Assembly (NCBI GenBank): GCA_030017395.1
Contig: JASEIZ010000035.1
Location: forward strand, 1-13,445
Length of the DNA stretch: 13,445 bases
Direction of reading: 5' to 3'
Source of the DNA: Desulfobacterales bacterium
GTDB taxonomy: Bacteria; Desulfobacterota; Desulfobacteria; Desulfobacterales; ETH-SRB1
The position numbers and the translations under genes were made by a program. This document shows, in pieces, positions 12,716 to 13,445 of the stretch. The notes under the pieces are model-generated. The model was not told where the DNA came from and ran no database searches. It saw only the letters and a program-made list of their open reading frames with translations. Each line of letters opens with the position of its first letter. The stretch's first letter is position 1.

Positions 12716-13306
12716 CTAAAATAAAACAACGGACCCTGATGGCACGGTCTGTCTTTTGTGTAAAACCATGCCCTTATAAGTCCTCTCCTTATCAAAAATT
12801 TTCTGATTTTTTTCCGTATCGGACCTTTTCAATAAAACTTTTGCCGTGTCTGTAAAAAAAAGGATTTTCCTGCCGCTATATCCACCTAAATCTTCGCTCT
12901 GTACAGGTATCTTCTCCAGTTCGAGGAACTTTTTTGCAAAACGGATATTCGATCCTGTTACATCACCGTCGCTTTTTCGGAACCTTAAAACGTTTCCCCC
13001 GCCAAATATCTTGGCTATAAGATTTTCTCTTCTTGTTCCGTATTTAATAAACTCTCCGATGAGAAGTTCCATCGCACACATGCCGTATCGTCCCACTTCT
13101 GACATAAGGATTTCATCCGGACGAAGCATAACAGGCAGCATGTAGTGACTCATTCCTCCGATCTTTTTTTCAATATCGTAGATACATACGGCAATGCACG
13201 ACCCTAAAGCCGTATAAAGGATTTCTCCGTTCTTCGAAACAAAATATTCTCCCGAACCAAGCATAATAACATTTTTTTTATAATTTTGACTGTAAAATCG
13301 CTTCAC
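12716..13306 (-). CDS. cheD: Chemoreceptor glutamine deamidase CheD
   Basis: This 196-residue protein should deamidate receptor glutamines and may interact with CheC-type phosphatases. The catalytic Cys37 lies in TALGSCIAVCIYD and His54 in GGMSHYMLP. Their 17-residue spacing is that of the T. maritima enzyme (Cys27 and His44). IFGGGNVL and the later GGYSGRKILF block are also family features. The position of the third catalytic residue, Thr21 in T. maritima, is taken here by Tyr31 in a gapless comparison, with Thr32 next to it. The start is GTG at 13306, supported by AGGGAT upstream; an internal ATG 14 codons in has no ribosome site. It is the first gene of the leftward che operon in this window. 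Confidence 0.92.
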   Translation of the reverse strand: MKRFYSQNYKKNVIMLGSGEYFVSKNGEILYTALGSCIAVCIYDIEKKIGGMSHYMLPVMLRPDEILMSEVGRYGMCAMELLIGEFIKYGTRRENLIAKIFGGGNVLRFRKSDGDVTGSNIRFAKKFLELEKIPVQSEDLGGYSGRKILFFTDTAKVLLKRSDTEKNQKIFDKERTYKGMVLHKRQTVPSGSVVLF

Positions 13307-13321
13307 AATCTTATCCCTTTA

Positions 13322-13360
13322 TAACTATTCAGCCACCGATCTACGCTGATCATCACTGAT
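13322..13360. repeat. Decamer-period dispersed repeat, copy 2
   Basis: TAACTATTCAGCCAC is followed by units CGATCTACG, CTGATCATCA and CTGAT with a period of about 10 bp. It matches 155-193 at 31 of 39 positions without gaps. It lies 16 bp upstream of the cheD start, probably in its leader. A weaker partial copy of the TTC(A/G)GCCACA part lies at 13377-13392. The rest of 13361-13445 is AT-rich, and I see no gene or clear promoter there. Confidence 0.65.
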
Positions 13361-13445
13361 ATTTTTTCTTTTATTGTAATAGTTCGGCCACAAAGCTTGC
13401 TATATTGAAGTAAGCCTTGAATAAAAATTAAAAAGGCTATACTCA

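Noticed and set aside
13384..13401. Possible sigma-54 promoter (GGCCAC ... TTGCT) pointing right
   Set aside because: The GG to GC distance is 13 instead of 12 bases, and no gene in the window lies downstream on that strand.

Overview
This window looks like a chromosomal segment of a Gram-negative bacterium, most likely a Desulfobacterota (Desulfobacterales-type) relative. The evidence is lipopolysaccharide (KDO and Lpt) genes fused to the rpoN/PTS-Ntr cluster, a long PPi-type phosphofructokinase, AT-leaning codon use, and spacers full of short heptad, decamer and palindromic repeats of a kind I associate with that group. The taxonomic call is inference. Almost every gene is a recognisable housekeeping or signalling gene, and I found no clear new defence or mobile system. 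The unusual material lies in the spacers.

Left block, + strand, 1-5088: the 3' end of kdsA, then kdsC, lptC, lptA, lptB, rpoN, hpf and ptsN, tightly packed with short gaps or overlaps. KdsA and KdsC make KDO for the LPS inner core. LptC, LptA and LptB belong to the LPS transport bridge and its ATPase. RpoN (sigma-54), long-form HPF and EIIA-Ntr form the classic rpoN cluster. Where many proteobacteria carry rapZ (and deltaproteobacteria sometimes hprK) after ptsN, this window has a 356-bp non-coding stretch. It holds a heptad inverted-repeat element and a 133-bp MITE-like element with terminal inverted repeats and direct-repeat flanks, followed by a mannose-family PTS EIIA gene.

Middle block, + strand, 5865-10438: a second heptad repeat region leads into gap, tpiA and secG, then tRNA-Leu(GAG) and a 702-residue plant-type PPi-dependent phosphofructokinase. 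Three glycolytic/gluconeogenic enzymes are thus clustered. The secG-tRNA-Leu(GAG) pair matches the secG-leuU order of E. coli.

Right block, - strand, 13306-10719: cheD, cheB and a REC-GGDEF diguanylate cyclase read leftwards, convergent with the phosphofructokinase gene. The 280-bp convergent spacer contains two copies of a GC-rich 19-bp hairpin and a third heptad inverted repeat. The cheB then REC-GGDEF order resembles wspF-wspR and suggests a chemosensory array whose output includes cyclic di-GMP. The rest of that array would lie right of the window.

A related decamer-period repeat sits near both ends of the window, upstream of kdsC and upstream of cheD.
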